A DNA stretch of 64,000 bases from Nemania diffusa. Lineage: Eukaryota; Ascomycota; Sordariomycetes; Xylariales; Xylariaceae. Where the stretch lies: the NCBI GenBank assembly GCA_038501195.1, contig JBBPUQ010000007.1, positions 4,131,501 to 4,195,500 of the forward strand, given 5' to 3'. Positions within the stretch are counted from its first letter, which is position 1, and each line of letters starts with the position of its first letter. Under the pieces are notes generated by a model. The model was not told the origin of the DNA. It saw only the letters and a list, made by a program, of their open reading frames with translations, and searched no databases. The position numbers were made by a program, and so were the translations under genes. This document shows positions 1 through 12,952 of the stretch, piece after piece.

Positions 1-3000
1 CGTAGTATGACATGATATCGACTGATTCCCCGGGTTCACCCTAATCGTAGTCGTCGACTCCCAATAATTATTTTTCTGGCAACCCTTCTCCTGCGTCCTT
101 CCCAAGCCAACTGCAAGTCGCTGGTACGGCTTACACTGACGGATGACGCTCTCCACACCGATTTCCCAATTATTACTTTTTTAGCTGTTGTCTCCGGGAC
201 GAAGTGTAAGGTAGAATATCAATTCAGATCCTGCTGAACGGGGACATAATCGTGAGGTTCGAAGGCGTCGAGGTTCTCAAGGGTTGTCGAGGCGAAGCGT
301 GATGAAGCCCGAAGGACAATTATGATCCACGATGGTGGACGTGGGGTCCAAATGAGTGTATAGAATGGAAAGAGGGCCAACAACAACCAAACGAGTGCCC
401 TACACTTCACAACAGCAAGAGGCAGAGAGATACTGGTCAGCCCGCGAACGTATCACTACAGGAACTATAAAATATCAAAGGGTAGTACGGAAGAAGGAAA
501 AGGCGGCTCGCTCTCAGCAGAGAGAGGGAGAGAGAGTAGGTGTGTGGGAAAAGAATGGTACATGGAAAGAGGGAGAGAGGGATTCCGAAGATCTCATGCA
601 AAAGCGGGAGGGCGGTAGGTAAGTACAGTATGTAGACGACTATGGTTGAATGCCAAGCACGAGAAACATCAGGCCATTTCTCTCGTAGATCATACCTGAT
701 TACAAGGCCAGCATTAGTGGGCTAGGATCGCAGAGGGCACGTTTTAACGATGGGCTGATGGTATTCGGTATTAGCGTGCAGACGTGCTCTCAGAATAGCC
801 AGCTATCGAGGTCTCGAGGGCTCAAGGGCTTCAGAAAGAGAATGGCGTGGTGGATACAGAGTATGTTTAGATAGGGGGTGTAGACTAGGTATGTTCAGAA
901 GACACTTATTTCCATAACGGTTGCGTGGACAACTCGACTGCTGTACAGGCTACTTGACGGCTGCGGCAAGGGTAGGGGAGGTTGCATTGACGAGAGCTTC
1001 ATGACCATGTAGAGTGGACTTGGGGCCATGGCGGCTGACGACGCGCGCCGCCGACGGGGGGACGAGGAGGATCGCAACGGCGGCCCCACTGTCGTTTCGC
1101 GGCTTTTCATGATGGTTTTGGGGGGGATTCATTCAAGGGCCAGGTATGTAGGTAGGATGGGATGGGATTGGCATAGGATGGGAATACATACATACCTATT
1201 GTAAATACCCACCAATCTACATTCGCATACTTACAGCCCCTAGATAGCACAGCGAATGAAAAGCACATTCAATCCAGGATTGTAACTGGATTATCTACAG
1301 TCTACTACGTATGTAGGACATTGTAGGTAGTACTGTAGGTACGCTGTAGACTCTACTTAAGTAGAGAGGTGTCGAAGTCGAAACAGACCTGTCTCGATTC
1401 GGGTCTTGTGTCGGTTACAGTTCTCTCTCAGGACAAGCTTAGCCTGTCCCACTTCGGACGATGGGCGAGAGGCTCAAATGATATGAGAGGCTGTCCCATA
1501 TCAATATAGACAGGGGCCGCTATATTCCGAGACATGTTTTTCTCTCCGCTTCGATGCTGGAGCCGCCCTCTTCGTCGTGGCCAAGCGCCCGCGTTACCGC
1601 CCGGGTTCAGACGATAGACAACTGCAACAGCTGCTGTTACTAACGAAACAAATCAGAAGTCGATTGCTGATACATCATACTCATAGTCACCCGGAAGACG
1701 AACACCTACTCTGTACATGTGTAATCCGATAGGTAGCTCATAAAGGCACGATTGTGGATTGTCGTAAAGGGAAAAGGTCCCGAGGTGGGTTTAGCTTTTG
1801 GAGCCATCTTGGTTTTAGAGCTTGGATCTAAAAGCAAGTAGTCTAAGTACCTAGTCAGGGGTAAAAGAAAATGTATCGAGCCATGCCAGCCGACACCAAA
1901 CCACTGCGTATACTACTTACGTAGAGAGACGACACATACGTTCGCTAACTTCAACATCTGATTTAAACTTTTAGTTCTCCTCGAGCAATGCTGCGCAAAC
2001 AATCCATTTACTGATCAACTCGACCTCATCATGAAGATACTCACCTACTACAGAGTACATAGGTACCTAGGTTAGGTAGGAGAAACAGCGCCTGTTGGAG
2101 GCGTTAGCGAGTAAAAGGGGCCTAGGTGCCCCAGACCCATCCATTTTCGGACGCCATCATTGGCCAAGGCTATTGAAAAGCCCCTGACTGGCTGGCGGTA
2201 ATCTGTTACAGGATGTTTCGTCAGGGGTCCTTGACACAACCCAAGACAGAGGCGAGACTTGGCCCCCTGCACAGTTAGTCGGGTGCTTATTGGACAGTCG
2301 GTACTGTGCCTCTCATCCTACTGCGTACATAATCCTGTATCTACAGCGTATATTCTGTATACGTAAATAGCCACGTCGAAGCCCTCGATTTAAGAAACGG
2401 TACACAACATCGGCAGTAGGTAGCGAAAATACACAAGCGCCTATACTGGTACGTAAGTAACAAGGTAAGTAGGTAGGTAAGTAGGCAAATTACCTGACAC
2501 TTACCGCCTAAAATACCCTGTATAAATGTTTCTACATACCTGGTATCCCAGTCAGTTTTCACAATGCGCGCATCTCTTTAGAAACTATCACAATCTACAA
2601 CACTTGCAGCATCAAAGAATTCATGGCACTCATGAAGCACATCCAAGTCCAATAAGGCAGGTAGTAACCTGAATTATCTACAGATACACACATAACTACT
2701 CGCTGTCCCCCCACACCCATCCCCCTCTCCCACGCATCCTCCAATATAACATGTCCAACACATCCATCGACAGAGTACAAAGTTAGTATCAACTCCGTGC
2801 ATCGTCGCACCTATGCATGTCATGTTCTGCACCACTACAGTACTTGTACCTGTGTATCCCATGGAACCAGATAATCCCAGCTACGCGGTACATATCACAA
2901 AATTGCTCCCGCTATTTATGGTCACAATATTTGTCACTGAATATTATACGAACTGTAGATAGGTATTGTAAAAGAAGGGATATCTTATCTGCATGTGTCT

Positions 3001-3692
3001 CTCTGTGTCTGTACTTGTTTGGTCTATGTAGCAACCGACACATCATCACGTCTGTTACCGAAGACATGTTCATCCTCAGATTCCTACAGCATAGCTATGT
3101 ACACTTGATAATACCTTAGTGTCTAGTTAGTCAGTCACGCGGTCCGCTGTTCCAGTCCAATGCGAGAAGAGAATCGGTGTATTATACGAGATCAAGAGCA
3201 AGAGCCCGAGGAGTACTACGAGAGCGAGTAATGCCGAGAACGGACCATCATGCCCCCTACAGACCATGTTTCCCCCCCTAGTATGCATTCTTTCTCTCAT
3301 AACTTCATTATTCGCCAGAGACGGGCCGCCCTCACGAGAGCCGGCAGCTACAATGTGACATGCTAGTTGGCCGTGGGAATACGAGAAAAGGCTTCCCCCC
3401 CACCCAATTGCCATAATGATGAAGAATCGACAACGAACGCCGGCAGATTCACCTAGATTGCCTAGATGGGAGAGAATGTGTGTGTCTTACCCTTCCCCGC
3501 CCCCGAGTCGTGACCACTGTCTATGAGAACCCTCCATCGCCCATCCTCACCTAACGCACCCTGGCCCTGCAGGCCCTGCTCCTCCCACATCCTGTCAACA
3601 TGGACAATATCTTCATGCGAAGGCCTGCCTACATTAACAGATGCGTCGCCCCCAACCTCAAAATTGCCCGTAGAGAGCTGGACAGTCTAGCC
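1..3692. other. Intergenic DNA, no gene supported
   Basis: No open frame here looks like a protein exon: the few frames of 60-100 codons are low in complexity, lack splice context and show no family motif. The stretch holds a purine-rich tract around 480-610 and many short TAGGTA/TACCTA words (for example near 1143, 1310-1350, 2060-2085 and 2450-2490). The last part (about 3400-3692) is the 3' flank of the ubiquitin-conjugating enzyme gene on the minus strand. Confidence 0.6.
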
Positions 3693-4771
<1,079 letters not shown>

Positions 4772-5748
4772 TGTGGAAGTGGTTGATTGAGAATAGGTGT
4801 TTGCGAGTGTCGGTTGCTGTCTCGCAAGTAGCGCAACAGGAGAGGCAGTTGGGTACTGTGGCTTATATGGACGTGGTTAGCGACGAGATGCGGCCAAAGA
4901 CTGAGGTTTTATAGTGGGAGATGACGATGGTAGAATCAACGGCAAACAGCGAGGGGCGTTGAGAAGGTGGAGGAAGTCTAGGTAGATAGGACAAGGGGCA
5001 AAGATGCTTGCTGGTGGCTTCGTGGGAGGTGGGTGAGTGAACAGATGGACGTGGCTAGGTCTTACAGAGTGATCGTGCACGCGCCGAGCAGCTCTACCAG
5101 AGGCAGTAAGTTTGTTATTACTTCTTGAACTTTTATGGTCGGATGGAAAGACAAGAAAAGGTTGTTTAGTCAGAGGATGGGATCGTCAAGGTTAGTTGAT
5201 GAATGGATTGATCGGAGGTTACGGTTTAGCTCTGGTGCCGCGGGTTCGGGCTGGCTGGGATGTTGGGTAGAGCAGAGTCGAGTGTAAAGCAAATAAGTGG
5301 TGGTAGTGGGGGAAAAAGAGGGAGAGTGTGATGAGACGAGACAAATACCTGAAAGAGGGCCCCGGGCTGGTTGGGCTGTTTCCTTCTATCTATCTGTTAT
5401 CTATTGGGTGTGGTGTGTCCTTGTTTGTCCAGTGTGGGTAACTCGTGTGGTGATGATGGCAAGCGTGGGGCGGGTGTACATACCTTAGTGCCCCGGGGGG
5501 GGTACTCGTAAGCATTGCAGCAACTATTACCAAGTCTCGAAAGCATTACAGGTGAAAACAGTTGCATAGCATTTACTGCGATTTAATTGTCACCTGTCGA
5601 AAAGGATTACTAAATTAAAAAGCATATCGAAACACGGAAAGCATGTCGAGACGGAAACCATGTCGAAACAAAAAACTATTTCGAAATCGAAAGCATGTCG
5701 AAAACACCTACCTAGGTACTTAACTGCTAAATAGGTAAGTAAGTACTT
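4772..5748. other. 5' flank of the UBC4 gene, no other gene seen
   Basis: Upstream region of the minus-strand E2 gene; it probably contains the promoter and 5' UTR, but I cannot place a transcription start. From about 5590 to 5705 it holds irregularly spaced copies of the word ATGTCGAAA or close variants, leading into the minisatellite. No supported coding sequence. Confidence 0.5.
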
Positions 5749-5883
5749 AACTGTAGGGCATTCGACTGCTAGGCACTTGACTGTAGGGCATTCAACTGCT
5801 AGGCACTTGACTGCAGGGCACTTGACTGTAGGGCATTCGACTGCTAGGCACTTGACTGCAGGGCACTTGACTGCTAAGCATTC
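5749..5883. repeat. Minisatellite, nine 15-bp units
   Basis: Nine consecutive 15-bp units follow the pattern (G/A)ACTG(T/C)(A/T)(G/A)GGCA(T/C)T(T/C). Two main variants, GACTGTAGGGCATTC and GACTGCTAGGCACTT, alternate with GACTGCAGGGCACTT. The unit length is divisible by three, so open frames run through it on both strands with a 5-residue period; these are read as artefacts of the repeat. It lies between the UBC4 promoter and the glutaryl-CoA dehydrogenase 3' end. Confidence 0.9.
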
Positions 5884-5905
5884 AACTGCCACTCGACTGG
5901 CAGTC

Positions 5906-5985
5906 AACTGCAGAGATCACCGACTGCAAGGATCATCGACTGCAAGGATCATCAACTGCAGGGATTGACTCGACTGCAGGGATTA
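5906..5985. repeat. Second minisatellite, 16-bp units
   Basis: About four to five imperfect units of GACTGCAAGGATCATC (5922-5937 and 5938-5953 are identical; 5906-5921 and 5954-5969 are diverged). The ACTGC core is shared with the neighbouring 15-bp array, so the two arrays probably have a common origin. Confidence 0.75.
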
Positions 5986-7447
5986 CCTTACTCAACCATT
6001 TGCACCACAACCACCGCTTCTAATACTAGAAAAACTAGTGCAATCGCTATACAGTCCGAGACTTTAGCGGCAGGTTTTGCACCCGTTGCAAACTATCGCA
6101 AACTGTTGTACTATAATACTTGCAATAGGTGTAATAATAAAATATATTGTAAGTGTATTATAACGTAGACATGGTTTCCGTCTGGACATGGTTTCTGTTT
6201 TGACATGTAGTCGGATTTAAAAGGTACACTGAAATAATAAGCAATTCATATATAAAAACCTTGTAGCAATGATATCTGGCCGTAATTGCCTGTCAACACC
6301 TGTTACACTTGCTGCAAGGCTTACTTCCTTAGATAACCTTGCTGCAACCATTACGAAAACCCCCCCCCGGGGCGCTAAGGTACCTACATACAGAGTATTG
6401 TTCGCGGTTGCCGTGTGGTGCGTTAGGTACATATAGGTAGTCTTCAGGTAGGTACGAGGTAGTAGGTAGGTATCTACGCATAGTAGATTAGGTACATACA
6501 TACAGGAAGACATAGTTAAAAAAACCATGCGTGGTGTGAGCCTAACTACCTATGTGTACCTAACCTACAGAATACAAAGAACCTACTAGATAATCTAGGA
6601 CATTGAATCCCATCTGCAGATAACTGAAGATGCACATGCTGACAAACTTATTAATCTTTAATACCTAATCTACTTACGTATACATATAGGTAGGTTAGGT
6701 ACTCTTCGTCTTGTGGCAAAGCAGTTCATTGTCATGACTATGTACTTATTCAGGTATTCTGTAACACTTAATCAGAAGCATTGCAAGTCATCTATGTTCT
6801 TTACATATGTAGGTACCTACCATAGGTTTCCTGGGTCTATTTTGCTCTGACTCGCAGTTTCAAAACCTATCGCCACTCCCAAAGATCGAGGCCCATAAGA
6901 AGGTCTATCACAAACTGCATACTAATGCCTGTGCCAAAACATGAATAATATTCATTTATGTCCCCAAGCATCAACGTTGACTAGTAATATAGCATGCAAA
7001 CAAGTAGACCAGAAAATGCATTCTCTCTTCTTAGAAAGTCTAGACCTTTATGCTCCGTGCTTATGTTTGAGTTTATAACTAGAATACCTGCATACCAGGA
7101 AGGGCATTAAGTGATCTGATCTGATTGTCTACACAGGTACTTACATTGAGAGTATAGAGCATAAGATTTATCCTGTTTCTTCTATCGGTTTTTGAAGGGC
7201 TCGTTGTATCATTCGAGATAGGTGGTGTGACATTGGCTCTTGGAATGATGCAATGCTTAACATCTCGCACAATCCTGGTAGACTGAATGGCTTGGTTTCG
7301 TTGCGTGCCTGTGTTAAATAGGGGTATGTATGTAGAACTAGCTCTGACCTGGCTTAGATTAGGTAATCCGTCCAGTATGTCGAGAAGAAAACCTAGATAA
7401 CAAATGCCGAATTCTGGGAAGATCCGAATTGTTGTTAACGGAGTTCA
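5986..7447. other. Intergenic DNA, no gene supported
   Basis: AT-rich, with frequent TAGGTA/TACCTA words (about 6378-6500, 6540-6560, 6690-6710 and 6810-6825) and a C/G run near 6361-6372. The right end is the 3' flank of the glutaryl-CoA dehydrogenase gene. No exon-like frame recognised. Confidence 0.5.
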
Positions 7448-8921
7448 TCATGCGAAAGCCTGAACGCCAGTTATGGCACGACCAAGGATAAGACCTAGTT
7501 GCTGTTAGCAATCAGATACGCCTGAGAACAATATAACAAAGGCATACTATGAATATCGCTCTGGCCTTCGTAGGTTTGCGTGACAAACAAGTTGGCTACA
7601 TGCCTGCCGATGCCATACTCGTCGCTAACAGCATTACCACCAAACACCTCTTGCAAGACACGAGAGTTTTGCAAAGCCCGGTCACAGTTCTGTCTCTTGA
7701 TCATACTGATCATCTCGGGTGTAGCCTTCCCCTCATCCTTGAGGCGACCGACCTGTATCGCGGCCAGGGTACCGTAGGCAGCATCGGTAGCCGCGTCTGC
7801 TAGCTTCTTCTGCACCAGCTGGTATTTGGCCAGGGGGTTGTTCTTGAACTGCCGACGCTCTAGAGCATATGTCCTAGTGCGTGAGATGCAGTCTTCTAGC
7901 GCACCCATGACACCTAGAGAGATGCCGTATCGCGCGCTGTTGAGGCATGAGAATGGCCCGCGCAGACCCTCCACGTCAGGGAACATGTTGGCAGCGGGGA
8001 CAGGGCAGTCAGCCAGTTGGATCATACCCGTAATGCTCGCCCGCAGGCCGTTCTTGTTCTTGATGGGAGGCGTATCGAGGGTTCCTGGTGGGCAGTCCTT
8101 GCGCTCAACCAAGAAGCCTCGGATCTTGCCCGTCTTGGCCAGCTTCGCCCAGACCATCAACACGTCTGCGATGGGGGAGTTCGTGATCCACGTCTTGGCA
8201 CCGCTGAGAAGGTAGTACCCGCTCTTCGTAGGATGCTCGCGCGCGGTCGTCTCCATCGAGCCTGGGTCGCTTCCGTGGTTCGGCTCCGTCAGGCCAAATG
8301 CGCCGAGGATCTTGCCCCGCGCCATGGGTTCGAGGAATTTCTCCTTCTGCTCGCTAGTGCCGAACTCGTGGATGCCGCCCATGACCAGCGAGGATTGAAC
8401 GGACATGCCGGAACGGTAGCCGCTGTCTACGCGCTCGACTGCCCTTGTTATCAGACCAGCTGCCACGGTGGAGACGCCAGCGCAGCCGTACCCCTCGAGG
8501 TTCGCGCCCAGAAGACCCAATTCGCCCATCTCGGAGAGGATTTCTCGATCGTAATTCTCATCGCGGTAGGCCTCTGTTTCCGGGGACGGATCTAGTCAGC
8601 GGAATGCCGTCTTTTTACCGAGTCTTGGCGGAGGGGCGTGGGCTGTAGCATGCGCAACGCAGCGCACTTACGTAGAACCCGCGGCAGCAATTGCTCTTGG
8701 CAATACCGTTCTGCGGTCTCGGCAATGGCCAATTCGTCCTCGGTAAGGAGACTGTTGCTCGCTAGGGGGTCTTGCCAGTTGAAGGCAGGCCCGGATGCGG
8801 ATGCGGAGGCATAGGTTCTCGAGGATCGGGGGAGCTGCTGTTGTTGCTGTAGTCTAAGCTTCGTTCGAGCAGCTTGCGACAGCGTGCGGCTCCGAAGCCG
8901 AGGCACGATGGGGCGAAACAT
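7448..8921 (-). CDS. GCDH: Glutaryl-CoA dehydrogenase, mitochondrial
   Basis: FAD-dependent acyl-CoA dehydrogenase that oxidises and decarboxylates glutaryl-CoA to crotonyl-CoA in lysine and tryptophan breakdown in the mitochondrial matrix, passing electrons to ETF. Three exons, join(7448..7494, 7548..8591, 8672..8921), encode 446 residues. The Arg/Ser-rich N-terminus (MFRPIVPRLRSRTLSQAART) looks like a mitochondrial presequence. The FAD/substrate segment GAFGLTEPNHGSDPGSM is of the glutaryl-CoA type, and the base Glu is about residue 425 in QTYEGQSDIHS. The C-terminus LILGRAITGVQAFA appears only when the last 53-bp intron (7495-7547) is removed; reading through gives a wrong tail. Intronic boundaries are GT-AG with conserved phase. 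No neighbouring lysine-catabolism gene is visible. Confidence 0.95.
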
Positions 8922-10058
8922 GGTTGCGTGGAATTAGTGAGATGTGGGCGAATTCCTAACCGGGTAAGCAAGTCGAAAGATGGAGGGAAAGGCGCTGTGA
9001 AGTTTGTCGCAGAGCCATTCCCGGGCGGTCTCGACGGTGCGTGGTGTGCCGAGGTTATATTCTTGATCGACTGATTAAGGGATGGATACAGGTACATGTA
9101 CACAGGATGGACTGCCAGTCTCCGACCTTCGCCCTGAGCGGGCCGGCTGGAACGCCCCTTGTTCTCTTCTCCACCACAACCGGCCATCGGACCTCGCGCC
9201 GCTACCACCCGTTCTCACCTACCTAGATAGTACCTACCTCATGTATAAATTGTGTATGTAACAAATAGGCGGCAAGATCGATCAACAAGCCGATGCTATG
9301 CGATGATGAGGCTCGGGGGAAATCAAGAGTGGGCCGAGCGCAACTTATATCTTACATACATCCTGGTTAGGTACCGCTCAGAATACTCTGTACGCCGTTC
9401 CCCAACGGGGTATCTACCCGACCTTAATCGTAGTTTGCTCCTAGCGATATGCATCGAATATTAAGCCTCAGTTCTTGATACAAGCGCTATAAAACACTTT
9501 AATTAATACAATAAGTAAAAATAGGACGTGATATCTACATATAAATCAACAAATCGTTTAAATCGTTTAGGAAAATAGAAAGGGTCTATACCTGTTGCTT
9601 CTACAAGCAAAGACTTTGGTAAAGCAACTACGAAGAAAAAGCAGACAGGAAGTACCTAGTGGTAGCACCTACCAGAGAGGGAGCTAAGGTAGAACGAAAG
9701 GAAAGGAGAAAAGCAGATAGAAGGAAGCAAGGTCACCTTGTCCATGCTCTCTCCATATCCCCCACGCGTGCATGTTGAAGGAACGACCTCAATCGGTCCA
9801 GACCTGCCATCGTGACTTACAGTGTTGAACATTGGAATTTAATGACCTGTTCAGGGAGAGGCATGTTCTTGTTCTTGCTTCGGTCGAGTACCTCTCTATC
9901 AACCTTCTCTCAGCAACTCTCTATCTACTTACAACATCAAACACCAAACCCGATCAACTCTACCTCCTTCATGCCCATCTCTCTTTTCCTCATAATTACT
10001 TACCTCTTACGCACGCCCATGTTCCACCCTTGCTATTCCTATATCTAGATAGCTAGCT
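8922..10058. other. Intergenic DNA between divergent genes
   Basis: Shared upstream region of the minus-strand glutaryl-CoA dehydrogenase gene and the plus-strand Ser/Pro-rich protein gene. Pyrimidine-rich stretches before 10058 resemble a fungal leader. Short frames exist but none looks like a conserved exon. Confidence 0.5.
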
Positions 10059-12596
10059 ATGTTCCGCGTTCATAAATGCAAAATATTCTTCGCCGCCATC
10101 TCCCATCGAGCCCGCCGTGCCTGGACCCGTCTCGTCCAGTCGTGCAGCCCTACTCAATCTAGCCCTACTCGTTCCAAGCTAAACTGTGCCTCGGGACAGG
10201 AGTCATGAAACTGACCTGATGTATTCCCCGGGCCACCACCAAGATCCAGCCGTGGCAAGAATCAAAATGCCCGGGAGCAGTATCGGTGGCCTCAAGGCAA
10301 GTTTGGATCGACATCGAGCCGCAAGTACTAGACTATCCTGCATCAGCGAACACCAGAAAGAGAATACGAGAAACTCCGAGGACGACGGCACTTCCTCGGC
10401 AGCCCAAGCGGTCAGTATCAAGACCCCCTCGCTGGGTCCTGTCCGCTGGCCACGCTCTCGTTACCACGCCAAGGGGAACTCCCAGGGTTCAGGAGATGGT
10501 TCCTCAATCAGCACTTTTCAACTAGACTCCGAGCAAGTTGAAACCACTGGAAAACAACTAATACAAAATCGGCCCCTTGCCCTGGCCACTTGGCCGTACA
10601 CCGCAACTGTTGAATCCAAAGCCCAAATTGGGCAATATGAGGCACTGGACGCGGAACCCTCTAAGCCAGCGCCACCTGAGCGTATGGAGTTGCAGTGGAA
10701 AGTTGTTCAATGGACAGAGGCTCAACTAGAAAATGTATATACCAAACAACACAGACGAACCCTATCAGCTACTGGCTTCGATGGACCACGTAGTTCTACC
10801 AGCGGCACTTCGCCGCACCACTCCCCATCCGATCGCCCAAGCTCACCATTGGGTTCATTGTTACTGGGAAACTGTCTGCCATGCAAATCTCGGAAGCCTG
10901 AGTCTGACGCATCAGGCTCCATTGACTGGGAAAAGAGTTGGCCAAAGAGGAAGCCTCGAAGACGACACGACGTTTCCGAAAGCTCCGATCCCGACCCCTC
11001 AGCTTATAAACACTCCGTGGGTTCTCATGCCATGGGTATGGAAAGCAAAACCATGACAGGCCTTCCAAAACTTGAAGAACAAGAACATCCATCTCGGCCT
11101 TGTAGTATTCAGGGGTGTGCCTTCAAATCCTGTCCCGAACTGTATCGACGGTCCCCTTCTGCCATTCCGCCGCTCACTTCTAGGTTCAGAGTATGCCTTG
11201 CCATCTAGTACTTCGTCTAACACGGCTAATATTTATTTAGCCAGGACAAGGATATGGGCTCGAATCACCAAATTACTCCCAGCTCGATATAGGTCGCCAC
11301 CGACGTCGCCGCTATATGCCAGACAGAGTCTCGAAACGATTTCGATCCCTACGTGACAGACTTCACCGAGGTCGATCTTCTTCTATGTACTCGATTAGGC
11401 CCGAATTCCCACCACCACCGGACGGGAAAGAGCGCCGATATCGATCTCGCAACTCAAACGATATCTGGCCTTCATCTGGCGAAGAATCCCCGCTATTCAA
11501 TACACCAGAGTCCAACATATCGCCCGTGCAGACTGCTGGGCACCATGCCGACCTATTAGCCGCATCTGGATTAATGATGGCTACAGCGGAACTGGACAGA
11601 CTTTCCGCATCGGCAGGCAATACCCCGAGAACATCTGCTGCAACAAGTCTAGAACTGCCTCGAACACCTGTCACGAGAAGTTTGGAATTGCCGAGAGTAT
11701 CTGCTGTAGCCACCCTTGAGCTACCTCGAATTTCGAGTGGTACTGATAGTCCCCAGAGTGGAAGCGGATCATCAGTTGCTGACCCCACTCCCGTTGTACC
11801 CTCAAACTCGTCATGTTCGCTTTTCCCGCCTGGTGACTTGGTGAGTCCAATGTCCAGGTCACCCAAGAGGGTCGGGCAGAAAAGCCGAAGAAAGCACAGC
11901 CGCCTATCTGAAGTGACGACCCCGGATGAAGTCGGCCCCTTTACGCAACTGAGGAATAGTAGTGACAACTCACCTCAACTTGTGTATTCTACTAGCCAAC
12001 TTCTTCAACATCCCTGTCAAGGCTTTGGTGATGAGCGTTGTGAGAGTCTAATACCACTGCCTCTGTCTATCAGTCGGCCGTCCTCTTCAAATGATAAACC
12101 AGATGGAGGCTACCCGCCCGATTCAGTACCCGCAGTGATACAACGAATACCATCCCATAAAGATTCTTCGGAGGTCACTGTGGGGCCGGGTATTATACTA
12201 CCACAACGGACATCCTCAAGAAGCCCGACACCAGAGCCACTTTCCGAACGGACGGATTCGAATGACCAAGGCAGCGCTAAACAATCCAGATTTGACCAGA
12301 TATCTTCTACAAAGCGACCTTCCATTATGGCTTGCAGGAGTGAGCCGATATATGCGCAGCCTATGCTGGTGGAGTTGGGAAGAATGGATATCGTCGCCCA
12401 AGAATCCGCTCTCTTCGCGGATGTGATGGAGCGACTAAACTCTACTGAAAGGGACACTGCATTGAGCAGGTTCGGATCAAATTCATGTCACCCCGATACT
12501 TGGTCTGAGGGCCAGGGTGAACCTGGAGACTCGGAGCCGTTCTGCCCCCCTGAATGTTTGTATTCCAACCGATGCAGTCACGGCTCCGACCCATGA
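10059..12596 (+). CDS. Ser/Pro-rich hypothetical protein, about 780-810 aa
   Basis: Two long frames are one gene: a 50-bp GT-AG intron (11191-11240) joins them in phase, giving TSRFR followed by PGQGYGLESPNYSQL. No catalytic domain is recognised. The protein is rich in Ser, Pro, Arg and Thr, probably disordered. It has a basic patch (GRHRRRRYMPDRVSKRF), a stretch SIRPEFPPPPDGKERRYRSR, and three copies of LELPR at about 11650-11730. The N-terminus is uncertain. The first in-frame ATG of the long exon is at 10219. An upstream 49-codon frame from 10059 (MFRVHKCKIFFAAISHRARR) can be joined in phase through an intron 10142-10199 with a weak GTGCAG donor, giving 809 residues; without it 775. Function unknown. 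Confidence 0.75.
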
Positions 12597-12952
12597 CACC
12601 CTGGATATTTCACGGCATAATGGTTGTTTGTGCCAACAAGACAAGGCAAATTGTGAAAATAGCAGTGTTGGAAGAAAAGTACGTTAAATTGCACGACCGG
12701 GAGGATACATAATGTCAATGCCATGGCTGCACGGTTAACATTCTCTTTCTGTAGACAGTTTTAAACTATCAGTTTTAGTATCAATATCAACTATCGCGGG
12801 TATGTATATACTGCTATTGTCAACGGTGCAATAACGGTATCATTTTGCGCGAGATCTATGACACATTGGTGATGAAATTGGTAAAGCTCGTAACCCTCAG
12901 CATCATTCCTGGCCATAGAGAGACAAAACCGCCGAACCTGCTACTCTCTACC
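12597..12952. other. Convergent 3' ends, no gene seen
   Basis: Short AT-rich spacer between the convergent 3' ends of the Ser/Pro-rich gene and the Cys-rich secreted protein gene. Nothing else recognised. Confidence 0.5.

Noticed and set aside
2817..3414. Short frames of 95-100 codons on both strands
   Set aside because: Low-complexity composition, no splice context, no motif and overlapping each other.
5590..5968. Open frames with CLAVKCPAVK-type or HLTAGHSTAR-type periodic peptides
   Set aside because: They are the two strands of a 15-bp tandem repeat; a unit divisible by three keeps any frame open. No start context or domain.
8017..8595. Plus-strand 192-codon frame inside glutaryl-CoA dehydrogenase
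   Set aside because: Shadow of the GC-rich minus-strand exon; no motif.
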